From Anarhynchus alexandrinus (taxonomy: Eukaryota > Chordata > Aves > Charadriiformes > Charadriidae), in assembly GCA_008711295.1 (NCBI GenBank), contig VUYV01000055.1, positions 1,299,085 to 1,363,084 on the forward strand: a stretch of 64,000 bases of DNA. The letters are read 5' to 3'. A program made the position numbers and the translations under genes. The notes below the pieces were generated by a model that made no database searches, was not told where the DNA came from, and saw nothing but the letters and a program-made list of their open reading frames with translations. This document shows, one piece after another, positions 1 through 12,900 of the stretch (positions are counted from its first letter, which is position 1; each line of letters begins with the position of its first letter).

Positions 1-908
1 AAAATAAAAAGTTGAACAACAATTAAATACTGTGCTTTGCTATAGCAGTGTCGTAGTCTCACTGGAAGAAATACTATCAACAAATCCGAGAGCTAAGATT
101 GTTTGCTGTTTCTGAACTTATGTGGTTGTACTTGTCTGGTACCCAGATTTGAAAGGGTGAAACTGGAAGTGCTCTGGCTGTTTTTTAAGTCGCCTTTATG
201 CATTATACAAAAAAACATTACTTTTATTCAGCAAAAGCAGTGTATGTTAATGTATCGAATGGAGATGCAAGAAAGGAGTTTCTAAGCACCAACCCTGTTA
301 CTGACTGGCTTTCAGTTTTCATTTACTCCTTCTCTTATAAGGATATAAGAAAGAATAAAAACATAAGAGTTTTACCTGCTTTCTTTCTCTATTCCTCTAA
401 AAAGTAAGATGAGTAGCCATGATGGTTACTTCCAAAGAAAGAATAATTTTAAGTGGTTTTCTGTAAGAAAAAAAAAGTTTGTAGAGGACAATAGGTATAT
501 ATTCTTGTCAAAAAACAACAAAAATGTGTAGCCTGTTTGTATTACTAGACACAAATGAAAATTAATATTTTTGAAAATATTTGCTTCACATATATTTTGG
601 CATATATGGCCAAAATTCTGTGCAAGAATGTGTGGCAGTAGGTGCCCTCATAGACAGTTTTGTAGATAAAAGATCATCGGGGTTCAAGGCTTGGGATCAT
701 GTAGGCATGTGGGCTACGTTGTTTCCCTTAAGCTAACATCTTCTGATTTATTGGCTCAATAAAAGGAGATTTCTAGCTTGCATGTTTAGGAGGAAAACCC
801 CTCAAAAATTAACTATTAGTGTAATTGATAGTATAGTATCTGACTCAATTTCAAGAGAATCTGAAAGACAACTGAGGGAACTGATCATGCTCACCACAAC
901 GAGACACC

Positions 909-983
909 GGTACCCCGTGATTATAGTTATTTGTCATGTATGTATGTGTCTATATATGTATAATAATTACTATAACGGGTACC
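909..983. repeat. Imperfect long inverted repeat
   Basis: GGTACCCC at 909-916 pairs with GGGTACC at 977-983, and TATAGT with ACTATA inside, with bulges on both arms. The result is a stem of roughly 19 bp around an AT-rich loop. No repeat family is known to me. Confidence 0.6.
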
Positions 984-1338
984 ATAATTTAAAGATATGC
1001 ATGCGATCAATAGTAGCTGTTTCACTTTTGACCAAAGTGTATAAGAAAAAGGGGGATATGTCATTTACTAATATGTACTCAAGTCAGAAAACCATTTCTT
1101 TTTTATGGAGCAGACCTATTTAAATGTGGCAGGGGAACAGGCTACTTATTAATAGGAGAAAGTCAAAATGCATATAAAAATTTTTGATTAATATCTTGGT
1201 AATATTTTATTACCCTTCCTATATGTTTGTCCAGATTTACCTTGTGGAAAGTCTGTTTAGACTGTTTGGTTCTTCCAGTGGCATGTGGATAAACAGTCCC
1301 TGAAGAATGCTGGTGTGTAACAGGGGTCCTCACTTTTG

Positions 1339-1370
1339 AGAGTACCCACATACTAAATTGTGGGTACTCT
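1339..1370. repeat. Perfect inverted repeat, 12-bp arms, 8-nt loop
   Basis: AGAGTACCCACA (1339-1350) and TGTGGGTACTCT (1359-1370) are exact reverse complements separated by TACTAAAT. The structure could form a cruciform or an RNA hairpin. No repeat family was recognised around it. Confidence 0.95.
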
Positions 1371-2528
1371 GTGTCTTTCAGTCTAGGAAAAATAGGTTAC
1401 AGTCAAAGGGCACTTCCCTCCCAACTCTGAAGAGTGCCACAACTTACCTCTTAAGTACTGCAGTTTAAATTACAAAGGTGGATCACTGACCCTCTATTTT
1501 TTTCTGTGGTAAATACGGCAAAAGAGGTAGAGAGATTCTGGCCTGCTCTGTTCATTAATTTTTTCCAATCCTGAGTGGAACTGAAGGTGCTAAATTCTTC
1601 AGTAGGCAAAAGCTTTGGGCAATTTTTTCCAAATACACCTAGGAAATCTGCATCTAAGTTGTGTAAAATACAGTAAAATGTAATTTGCACTTCAAGACAC
1701 AAGTTATGCCTTGGAGGTTTATTTTAAGTATAGTAGGCTTTGGTGGTATCAACTGGAGAGATTGACTAGTGGAGATGACGTATGAGTAATTCCATACAGT
1801 GAAGTTTCTAACAGAAAGAACTTGCACCTTAGTTGGGTGCTGTTTGCACCATATCCACTAAAGAAGAGTTTAAACCTTTATTTCAAAACCGGTGAACATT
1901 TGTTTGGTATCCGTATTGATATGGAGGTTCCTTCAAGCCCTTTCTTTTCATTCAGGGTCAGTTTTTTCTCTACCAGCTTCAGTTTGGAGGTAAGAAAAAT
2001 CATGAAAGTGTCTTCTCTCAAAAAATTTGGTTATTAGAGACTAAGATGGCAAAAGACAAGCTTTGTAAAACTGTGATTTTGTTATGAACCAGAACCCTAA
2101 GCCTGAGTGACAGTTCAAAAGCTTTAAATTTTATTGTTGTGTAAAGTTCACCCCTAGCCATCCCCGAGTCAGAATGTGGACTCCACAGTCCAGCTTTGCC
2201 TAAAGAGATACAGGCTTGAATTTGTGTATTCCAAAGGGTTTCTTTGCCTTCTATATTTTTCCATTGTCCTTCAGCCAAGCTTAGAAAGACCAAACTTGAC
2301 TTTCTTACCTTATGTCTAAGGTAAAAATCCAGAAAATCACCATAAAAAAGAAAGAAAATGACTCAAGCAACTGCATGTACCTTCTTTAGATACCAGACAA
2401 AACAGCAAAAATACCATAAACTTATTCATTACCCCGAAGATGAGTTTATTTGAGTGTAATGTGCTATCATGTTATCATTGTTAAACTTAAAAAAACAGGG
2501 ATTACAAAAGTTGAAGTTACTCCATTTG

Positions 2529-2547
2529 CAGCATAAGCTTTATGCTG
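2529..2547. repeat. Short perfect inverted repeat
   Basis: CAGCATAA (2529-2536) and TTATGCTG (2540-2547) flank a 3-nt loop GCT. It is probably incidental. Confidence 0.8.
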
Positions 2548-4997
2548 TGGCTTGGGTTTGTAGTTTAATAGTATCCATGTAGATTTTGGCATAAGAATTT
2601 CCGATCCTTAAGGATATTTCCAATTAAGGTATGAAGATAAAGAAAGAAAAGTCATTGATATGAATAAGATCTGAAGTGGAAATCAGGTCCTCTGGAACTG
2701 AGGACACTAAATTTTAACTTTAGCAACGATTAATACTGACTGGAGGAGACTTTCTTCAAAGCCACATTTCTTTAGGGCAGCTTAGAGTGGGCCAGACCAT
2801 GAGTTGTATTCTGTCACTGAGTTGCATCTCATTCATCCCAAGTTGTTCTTTTGACTTCAGAATGGCTAATTCTAAATTATGGTACCGTTGGCTGTAAATA
2901 TCATAATCCCCCATTGTGAACTCTGTTTATTGATGACTGAAGCATGAAGTGTCATTGCAGAAAATTTTATCACGTCTTTTCTCTCAATTCCCACCTATGG
3001 AGAGACACTAAAATTTTGACTGATTTTTTTTTCCCTTTTTGTCCTATGATTTCTTCTGTTTTCTGCTTTTCAGAAAGTGTGATTTATATATTTGTGTGAG
3101 ACTATGTGTAAAAGGATTACCTTATTAATTGTTTTTTCTAGTGCAGCTTAAAAAAACTTATGCTTAAATAGGTGCTAATGTTTTAGCTTTGAAAGTTGCC
3201 ATGTTTACTGCCACAATAAAGAGGCAGTCATTTTATTATCATAAGGTTTTTTCTGTGAAAAAAATCTTTTGCACATCTTTTTTGATACATTCCCCATGCA
3301 ACAGTCTTCATTTTGTGCATTTTCTAACCTCTAATAGTCCAAATACCTGTTCAATCCTATATTGTAAACGTATGTACATGATTACTGATACCGTGTTACA
3401 GGAAGGGTTTGGGGTTTTTTTTGTCAGTCATGACTGTTATTAATCATATTTCAATAGAAAAAAATTTATACAGTAAATGTTGCTTCATAAAAGACTTCAG
3501 AGCTTCATTAGTTTCACTATGGAGTCTGTGGAGAGGTGAATTTTAGTCATTCATCTCTCTGTTTTCTAACCTTTTTTTGCAGTCTCAAATGTGAGTGTAT
3601 TTTTAACAGTGCATGGTGTATACATGCCAATTTCCAACATCCTGCTGCATCTGAATTACATTTCGACTGGGGGGGGGAGTGGTGTTACAATGAGGGGGTT
3701 TTATTCTTCTTTCAGTTTCACATAATGCAAAAGTAACTGGCATGGATTTTCTCAGAGTTTCCAGAGAGCATCACCAGGCAGGAACCAGTCATGGAAAATC
3801 TCAGTCAACGTGAAGAAAAAAAAATTAAGAAAATGAAAACAGGTTATAATTTAAACCAGACTATCAAGCTTCTTGACAAACAGACATTAGGTTGTAGTAT
3901 AACAGTTTATTCAGGAGCCAGATGGCAAGAAAAACTTTTCATGCTGTGTGATGGGACATATCTTTCTAAGCCAAACAGAATTGTCTTGTAGACTACAATT
4001 TGGATAGCCAGATTTCAGTCTTCTGTTAAGCTTTGTATCAGCTTTATGAAAACCATAAGTGACTCATTTATTAAGCAAGATTATTTTTTTTAAAAAAGGG
4101 GGACACAAAAGGTAGTGTGTTTTTCATCAGCAGTGGTGCTCTGGGAGACAGTGTCCTACAAAGCATCATGGACTTAACTTACAGGCACCACTGCTAGCTA
4201 AATAGAAGGTAAGCGCAAAAGAGGAAAGAAGGAAAGAACCTCAGACCAGTCCTTCAGATGCATTGGAGCTTATGTGTCCCATCTTGGTTTGTTTCATTCC
4301 CTTTTTGAAACTCACTTCTCTCTACAATTTATTTCATTCTACAGCTGACTTGTTTCTCTTTGCCTTTACTTCAGTCTCTACTGAAGTATCAGAATTATCT
4401 CTTCACTGTACAGTGACGTTCATTGGGTTTATTTTAACATTCACCTCTCCTCTCTCCACCCTCTCCTTTTACCATTTTATTCTTCATGATTGTATAATCT
4501 ACAATGTATAGCTAAATTGGCGTAAACCTAATTTAAAGCAAGTAAAGTGCACCCGTGTTCTAGGAGTAGCTCTAGTGCAGCTAGATGGATATCATTGTAA
4601 CTAGGTGAATTGTAGTATAAAGCTTGCTAATAAAGACAAGGCCATGGCAAAAGAGGACACTGGGGCCACTGGGAGAGAGATGACAGTGATGGAAGGACAA
4701 GCAGCATGTAAAGTGTGCAGGAAGGAGAGTAGGAACAAGGCAGAGATTGTGTGAGAACTGCTTCTCACAGCCTTTGGCTGTGTAAGGTCTTGTGCTCGTT
4801 GTACCAGTCAGAACTTTTGTGTCAGCTCGAGCAACTGAGAACCAGGTAATCACGGTCTTCGTTGTGACATCCCACCTTCCACCAAGGAAAACTCATTCAC
4901 AGTAAAGAAACCCCTCCAGAGACTCTAATGAAGCTTTCAGACTCACTTGTATTTTACTGAAGGTTAGCATTTTATCATTTGCATATGAAATTAAGTT

Positions 4998-5034
4998 TTT
5001 CCAAATTGGAAATATATGAATATATATTTCCAAA
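4998..5034. repeat. Nested inverted repeats built on TTTCCAA/TTGGAAA
   Basis: TTGGAAATATAT (5006-5017) and ATATATTTCCAA (5022-5033) are exact 12-bp arms around GAAT. The left arm also pairs with an upstream TTTCCAA (4998-5004), so one segment can form two alternative hairpins. Confidence 0.95.
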
Positions 5035-5555
5035 AACATAGAGTAGATGGGTAGAGCAAGTCATTTCTGGGAGGTACATGCTCACATGAAAGTACAATGT
5101 TTCTTCCAGTTACACTTGGGAACAGCTGCATTGTGATGCTCTACTGTTGTGGCAGCACGTTGAGAAACTGCTGGTAAATAAATAACAAGAAAATGAAAAA
5201 CTCAAAATAGAATGCAGAGAGGAGCTTTATGAATCAGCTCAAGTTATTGAGAGAGTGGCACATTTTCAGTATGACACACTGGCTGTGGTTTACTATCAAT
5301 GCAGTCTTGTGGTTTGAATAGCTAATTTCTTGCTTTTACGGTATTTTATGTAAAGTAAATGCTTCATTTCACATAGAATTTATATTTTCATTTACCAATA
5401 TTTGCCAATTACTGCTTGGAACAATAAAATTAGAATAGTAAAGGAAAAAATGAGAGAGTTCACAAACGTTGGCAATAATTTGTTTACATATTCCTGAGTT
5501 TTGGGGAGGCACTTAATTTCTCCATTTTTGCTATTTTTTAGTTCACAGCTGAAAT

Positions 5556-5955
5556 AGACAGGCTGAGAGAGTTTGGGTTGTTCAGCCTGGAGAAGGGAAG
5601 ACTCCAGGGAGACCTTACAGCAGCCTTCCAGTATCTGAAGGGCACCTACAAGAAGGCTGGAGAGGGACTTTTTACAAGGGCATGTAGGGATAGGACAAGG
5701 GGGAATGGCTTCAACCTGGAAGAGGGTAGGTTTAGAATAGATATCAGGAAAAAATTTTCATTCTGAGGGTGGTGAGCCACTGAACAAATTGCCCAGGGAA
5801 GTTGTGGCTGCCCCATCCCTGGAGTTGTTCAAGGCCAGGTTGGATGGGGCTTTGAGCAACCTGGTCTGGTGGGAGGTTTCCCTGTCCATGGCAGGGGGGT
5901 GGAACTAGATGATCTTTAAGGTCCCTTCCAACCCAAACCATTCTATGATTCTAAG
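5556..5955 (+). mobile_element. CR1 LINE, 5'-truncated 3' end (avian type)
   Basis: About 400 bp match the 3' end of avian CR1: GGCTGAGAGAGTTTGGGTTG, then TTCAGCCTGGAGAAGGGAAG, and near the end GATGATCTTTAAGGTCCCTT followed by the tail ATTCTATGATTCTA. It is 5'-truncated, as most CR1 copies are, and lies in the same orientation as ZNF407. Short frames inside it are remnants of CR1 sequence, not genes. It is the only reasonably young transposon recognised in the window. Confidence 0.95.
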
Positions 5956-8900
5956 ATTCATGCAATTTCTCTGGGCTGTAGATTTACATCTGAGTTGAGA
6001 TCCATTTTAAATGGTTGATTTAAAAAGAAAATTTGATTTAATAGTATGTGGGTAATTTTAGGCAAGTTTGTTCTCTGCATAGTCATATAAATGTTATGGG
6101 GAAACTGTATGCACACGGCTTATGTTTCAGAGTAGGTGCTTTTGCAATTACATATTAATTTCGTTTGAAAAGCTGTTATACCCCTTCGTATACTCAGAGT
6201 ATTTAAGGAAAAATTTGAACTACAGCCTCAGTAGTCCTGTCTCATATTGCATTTCTCCTGGTCTCTTACACCTCCTCCCTTCAAAAAAACATTAAGTAAG
6301 TTGGTTTTCAGATACAAATTTTTACTTCAGCTCCTTTTCCTCATCCACTCTTTCTTTCCGTCTCCCTTCAAAAGCAAGTTGAAAGAGAAAGTTGGACTAC
6401 TAGTTTGTATTTTATGCTGTCTATATGCCTTACCCTGTGACTCAAACAGACTTTGTTCTTTGGGTACTGAGCAAGTTGTACTGTACAATATTGAATTGGT
6501 GGAATCTGGGCTTAAAGTAGAACAACCCAAGAATCTGTTCCTTTATGAGCAGTTTTCCTTTTTGTTGTTCTTATACAGCATTGTTTCAAGCACACAAAAT
6601 TGCAGTGTATAAATTTATTAAGTTTTGTTAATACTCTCAGCAGTCACTCAGAAAATTGCTAGGCACAGTTTTATGTGTGTTTTCTTTGGTTCTCATTGAT
6701 TGATTTTAAAGTTTCAAATACTTTAATCAACATTTGTTCACCTATTCTAATATTAGAAGGTCAAACTCACAACTGAAACAGTAATTTTCATGTCTTGCTT
6801 GCAAATAATTCTTCCTTTCTAAAATATGTAAAATAGACTTGGGACTGATTCAGAATCTTGGATTTGAACCTCCTGAATTTCCAGGACTTGGAATTTGCAC
6901 CTGTATCCAAATTTCACAAATGACACCAATTTCCATTATATGGTAAAATCAGGAGGGAAAAAATGCTCTATTTAGACATTCTCTGATTGCGTATTTCAGT
7001 CTAAGTTCTGTGTCTGGAGCTCATCCTAGTTCAAAAGGTTTTGAACAATTTACTTGTAAATATGAACAGGAAAATATTTCTCCAGCACTATTCCAGCCAT
7101 TTCGTCCAGTCATCTTCTAAATAAGTAATACAAGATTATATTAGAAATGTTAAAAATGGTTAGCTAGTAGTTCTAGCCACACATGCCTGTACAGCTTCCC
7201 GACGCTGATGAATCTTTTTAGCAGTCTAGCTGATGATCATGACTTGTGGTTGGTTTTGGTTGTTTTTTTTTTTTTCTTCTATTTTACCTATTGATGAAAT
7301 GAGGCAGGGGGAGATTACATGATGTCACAGTGGTTGCAGAGTAAGTGTCAGAGTTAAGAACTACTTCAGCTGCTTCTTTCCATCCCTTGCACCAAGCAAG
7401 GCTGTGAAGGTTCATCTTGGCATCATAATTGATGGAAGTGATTGCCTTTGTTTTTTTTATTTTAACCAGACTGTAATGTACGTATATGGCACATAATATT
7501 TGTTCTTTGTATTGCTGTTCAGATTCGTTGTGGTCTTTCGAATGATATTTACATGAATCTTTGGAAGAGCAAAACATCATGGACTTTTCAAGTAGAAATA
7601 CTAGGCAATAAATAGTATAGCTGAAAAATCAATAATAAAATGTAGGTGGCTTTTACTGCTAATTTAATTAAGTCTGTATCAAGTGTAAAATTGCATTTAG
7701 ACACACAGGTAGAGCTGCTTACCCATATTGAAATGTAACTCTCATATACCATTTGAAAACAAGCTGACATGTAACTTGCTATAAAAAATGAAATATTCTA
7801 AGATATCCAATATATCTGTGAATAAATGAGATGTGCAGAAGTAAAAAGGGAAAAAACAACTTCAAGTTGTCTAAAGAATTACATGAAGATAATAGAGAGG
7901 TTTTGGGTTTTTTCCTTATTGATTATTCCCAGAACTAAAGGTTTCACAGTTAGATTGACAACTGAGTTATTTGCCCATACCTAGTGACTGACAACAGATA
8001 ATGGAAAGGCTTTTACCATGATATAACAGCAGAGAATAATTTCTAATTTACTACTATAGTTCTCATCAAAAGTACCCCAGCAAAAACAGTAGATTTATCA
8101 CTTCAATTACTGGAATTTCACATTTAGTTTAAAGAGACATGTTTCTATAATGTGACAGGCTTTACAGATTCTGAACTTCTTCAGACATTTCAGCTATCAG
8201 AGTAATCAGGAAAAGATATAAATGAAAGCAATTGTTTTAGTTTTATAACTTTCAGTGCTGTCTACTGGCAAGAAACGAAACAGGCCATAAACTGATGCTC
8301 TTTGCCAAGTCTATAAAAGGAAAAAAAGACATTCCATATCGCAGTCTTTTTACTTTTTAAAACCCACTGTCTGATACTCGATGGGAATAACATTAAAATA
8401 GTATTCAATTAATATCTACAAATTAACTTTTATATGTATATTTTTTAAATTAGCCACCTACTGATAGTAAAAAGTTATTTACCTCAAAATATATTGAGTA
8501 TATTTTTAATACATTTATTCATATCGCTTCTATCCACCTTGCATGCCTCAAGCTACGAGAGGGAACCAAAAGATTAAAAAAAGACTAACATAAAAAACAA
8601 ACAGTCAACAACCGTAGGCTTCTGTACCCTAAAAAAAGTCCATGTGAATGATTTTAAACCTGATTTTAAATCTTCAAACAGGTAGTATTTTCTGCTTTGG
8701 GGGAAGATGGAGCGTTCCGTGCTTTTTATTGAGGAGAATGTCTACAATTTCTATGATTCACCCTTGACTTGATTGTCCTCAGCAAGTGCTACACGTAAAC
8801 TGGGGACCCTGGGACACTTCTCAGGTCCCAGACACAAATACCCTCCATGTGTCACAACATCGTGTCAGGGAATATCTGGCCACAGACACACTCCCATGTG

Positions 8901-9454
8901 CCCTTTTTCTTCTGCTTCCCAGAGTACCCTGGTTTCTTGTGGAAAGGCAACCTTTGCGTGTAAGCTGATTGAGGATTCAGGATGCTCCCCGAAGTGGGTC
9001 CCAAGTTGAAGCCCTGAGGACCAAAATGCTGGTGTGGGGGTGTGTTTTATGGGCTCCTCTCGTCGGTCAGTTTAAATGCACTAAAAAAATCTTAGTGGAG
9101 TACTGTGCTGTACTTCCCATCTTATAGCAAGATAAATCAGTGTACCATAGGAGGTCTGATCTATCTCTAGGTTCGCTTCAGGAGATTTGGATCTGTCTCC
9201 AGATAAATAGCCTTTATCCTCACATTAGGCTCACGCGCACAGACATACCAGTTCTCCCAGAAATTTCCCTTTTGCAGACAACCCTTGGCAATCCCTCCCA
9301 TTTCTCATTAAATAAGAGGCATTAAAGGTAGCTTTTATAAAGGATCCCTACCAGAGAAAGTCTGCACATCTTCATGTAGGATTCCTAGTTCTTCTGCAAA
9401 CAGAGTTGTTACTCTTAAATATGGTCTTACTCAGAGGTGTTCCTATCTCCTCTC

Positions 9455-9530
9455 AGGGAGCAGGAGCTTAGGACTGGGAATCAAACCCATATGTCTCGAG
9501 TGCACACTACAGAAGACTTTCACGGGTCTG
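9455..9530 (-). mobile_element. Possible tRNA-derived SINE (MIR-like) fragment
   Basis: On the minus strand a B-box-like GGGTTTGATTCCCAG sits behind a word resembling the MIR spacer (CACTCGAGACATAT). The acceptor-stem halves do not pair, so it is not a tRNA gene. A decayed MIR/CORE-SINE is the most economical reading. Confidence 0.3.
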
Positions 9531-9909
9531 CCAGGTCAGATGTGCTCTATTGTGTTACCCACACCGAGGTGCTAGCATAGCAAAGCACCGTAATAAAACC
9601 TCACCAACTAGCGAAAGCAGTAGGGATTTTACTGCAGCTGTTGCAGAATTCATAAATAAGTTCACACAATTATGATATTTGGTATAAATAAAATGCCATC
9701 GTGCGTGGTGCCTCTGAAACTAGTCTGATGATTGCTAGAGTGCAGCTTGTGTCACAGAGCGTACATTTACTTGAAAAAGAGAAGTTTATCTATTATATCA
9801 TATGTGAAAAAGTGGTCTTATTTGGGCTTTACTGGAGACGTAGAGCACCAGAGTAGTTAAGCCAGCTCTACAATTTTATTGCCTGCTACAGCTGAATTTT
9901 CAAGAAAGG

Positions 9910-9927
9910 CTGTGATTTAGATCACAG
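9910..9927. repeat. Short inverted repeat
   Basis: CTGTGAT (9910-9916) and ATCACAG (9921-9927) flank TTAG. The arms are 7 bp long and the match is probably chance. Confidence 0.7.
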
Positions 9928-12794
9928 AAAGGAAGTATCTAAATGCTATATATGGTGTCAAACGCGCATAAGTGATTGAGCACATCTGTTTATGAGGTAC
10001 AATACTTGAGCGATAATGTTTATGAGGAGTTCTATTAGGGTGAATAACATAGCTGCAGGTTAAAAGACTGTTTGGATTACTTTTATATCCATTGATTTAA
10101 AGTAGATCTTAATAGATTGGTCACATATTCCAGTATTTTTTTATTTTTGTTTATTTACTCTTACAGAGGCCAGGGAGGAGGTTTTCATTAGTTCTGTGCC
10201 GTTGAAGTTCTAACCTCTCAACCTTAAGAAAGCAAAGTAAGGGACTGTAAAATCCCAAGATGGCATCCCCAAATGAACCTGCAGCTCTTCGTTGATTTAT
10301 ATAGCTTCTTCCTCTCAAAATTGAAGGTAGCAGTGTTTTGGCACATGATTAGCATTTTATTTATAATATTTATAAAGTAGTAATTCAGACAGTTTAGCAG
10401 CAGAAGTGCTAAGCCTAAGTTAAATTTAGGATAAGTGTTTTCTTAACAGAATTTTTTCAAATAATTTCATCTCACAGTCATGTAGAATGGCAGATGTTTG
10501 CAAATCTTGGTGTAAAACTGATTGAAATATTTTAAGAAAACTGAAATAATGTCAGTGGCAAAATTTATTTTACCAAGTGCAGATGTAAGACATCAAGTTC
10601 TCAGACTGATGGCAGAATTAACAAAAAACACCATCTGGTTCAATAATTATCTGAAAATACCCATATTCTTGGATTTGTTTTAATACCACTTAGTTCCCAG
10701 CTTTATTTTATCTGTGTTTGCACACCAATGAGACTAGATTGTGCAAAATGAAGACTACTTCCATCTGATCATTTTTAAAAAACAACGTGTTTTTGCATGA
10801 ATAATGAATCTTTGAATTGTTACTAAACAAGCAAATTATTTGCGTATGTGTCACATCGGTTATCAAGTTTGCACATGTGACAGCTTCAACAGCCGTCACA
10901 TAAAATGCATAGAGCTTGTAACCATATGTTTTTGCTTGACAAAAAGCTAAAACTCAAGATCAATTTTCAATATGGAATGCACAAATTAACACTTTAAAAT
11001 GCACCGCAATATGTACGGCTTGGCAAAATTTGCAGAAATAGCACGTTTCGAGATATTAACTGATATCTTTGGATTCGACCTTAAGGTATTCAATCATTTT
11101 GATTAAAAGACTGATTTCTCATAAAACCACAGTCTGTTGGAGGCGCAAAGCCAATGACATTTGAGCATTCATATATTTTCATAAACTTTGAACAATGTCA
11201 GTGAGACACCTCTTCAATCTTGGCCACACAACAGCAGGGTATTCAATCTTTCTTTAGCTTAAGACAGAAAATTTGAATATCAGCATAGGGTTATTAATGT
11301 GACAGTTCACATGGTGTGCACCATGTTGATTCTTAAAAAGCAGATCTGTGGAATGTATAGAGCACTCTGCCTTGCGCTCTTGCTGTTAAAAATCCAACAG
11401 AAAGACTTAAAATGAATTTTTACAGCTCGATCGTTGCACTTTTTAGTAGTAAAACGTGAAGAAAATTGACTACGGTTTTACACCTTGGAAGTTACTGGTG
11501 TTATTTCTATGGTTATATCATCTGCTGTGTTTAATATTAAAGATGTACAACACAGATCTCATAGTGTATTATTTAATTCTTTTTGTTTGTAAAAAATGGC
11601 ATTAGCAAGTGACTAAGCAGCCACGCAGTTAAATATTTAGTTACTCCGCCTCCCCCTTTTTCTTGGCTGACTTAGTGTCTGTCAGAATTTATAGCATTCC
11701 AAATAAACAAATAGACACCACCCCCCCCATGCTTATTTCTTTAAATTCAGATTTTTAAGTAATGTAATGTTGTTCAATGTAAGCATGTCATTTTACATTA
11801 CCTCATGTTGTAGGTCAGATGCAATGTAACTTTTTATGATGCATTGTAAATGACAAAACATGCTGCAATATGTGATATATATTGGTACGTGCCCCTGATA
11901 ACATCGCTTTTTCTTTAGAGTGTTGTCGCCTGAGCAGCTTGGGAGAAACCAGATGGGCTGCGAGGGGAAGATGAGCAATTCTGTCTTGCCCAAACTGCAA
12001 ATGTGACAACACACTGTTAAGACAGGAGACAGTGAGGTGCATGTGTTAATATAATACAAGGCACCCGCAGATGTCCCAAAGTTTTCATTTAAAAAGCCCT
12101 GCTAAACAAACAACACCCAGAATCTCATCCTATTTCGGTGCTAGTGGGAAGATCTGCTATTACTGTTGTACAAGGTGGGGTAGAAGTCTGATTCGTTTCA
12201 GACCCGTGGGTGCCTGCTAATAAATACCGACTACTCCGGTCCAGGAAAAAAAAACAGGGAAAGCATTTTGCAATTCAGCATTCCAGTTCCCTCAGCAATT
12301 CCAAATTTACTGTAATAATTTAATATTTCTATAGCATCTCCTATCTCAAAAGATATTGAAAACTGTTACAGTCTTCCAGCACATCCAGAAGACTTTGCTC
12401 CCCACTGAAAACCAGTCATAGCTGAGGTGAAACTTGTAGGATTTTCAACAGAGAGCAACAACATTACATGACTAATGTCATTTTCAGTTTAAACCGTAGG
12501 GGAAACCCAGATAAGCATAATGTAACTAAAAAATATTGGAATTTTACCAGGACATCCTTATTTTTGGAAAATGTGCTACAGGAATCTGCCAAAAGTGTCT
12601 CATCTGAAAAATTGCACAGCGTTTCCACCTGCATGGTGCCCCACAGTGATAGCAACAAATGTAGTAAAAAGTCAATATTCTTAATGGCTTGAAATGTCCT
12701 AGTTTGGGGAATAAAAGGCCTTTATTCCATGGTATTGTGACCATGTGTGTGAGTTGTTCAACATTATGCTTTCACTACTATTAGGTTACTCTCA

Positions 12795-12900
12795 TTGTGT
12801 CTTTAGACGGTGAGCCCTTTCAAAGGGTTGCTTCCCTCAGCTCCCGTGTTTGTACAGGGCCCGGCACAATACCCCTAACAACAACTACAATATATAAATT
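12795..12900 (+). mobile_element. Ancient CR1/L3-like LINE 3'-end remnant
   Basis: The words GACGGTGAGCCCTTTCAAAG and GTGTTTGTACAGGGCCCGGC followed by ACAAT resemble the 3' end of old amniote CR1/L3 elements, whose usual form is GTGTTTGTACAGCGCCTAGC followed by ACAAT. It is strongly diverged. The boundaries are approximate and no coding part remains. Confidence 0.6.

Larger units (their letters stand above)
1..5555. other. Intronic stretch without genes
   Basis: AT-rich unique sequence. Apart from the inverted repeats at 909, 1339, 2529 and 4998 and a G10 run near 3670, I see no exon, RNA gene or transposon. Confidence 0.6.

Noticed and set aside
5578..5941. Open frames of about 60 codons at 5578-5766 (+) and 5744-5941 (-)
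   Set aside because: They lie wholly within the CR1 3' end, which is not protein-coding here.
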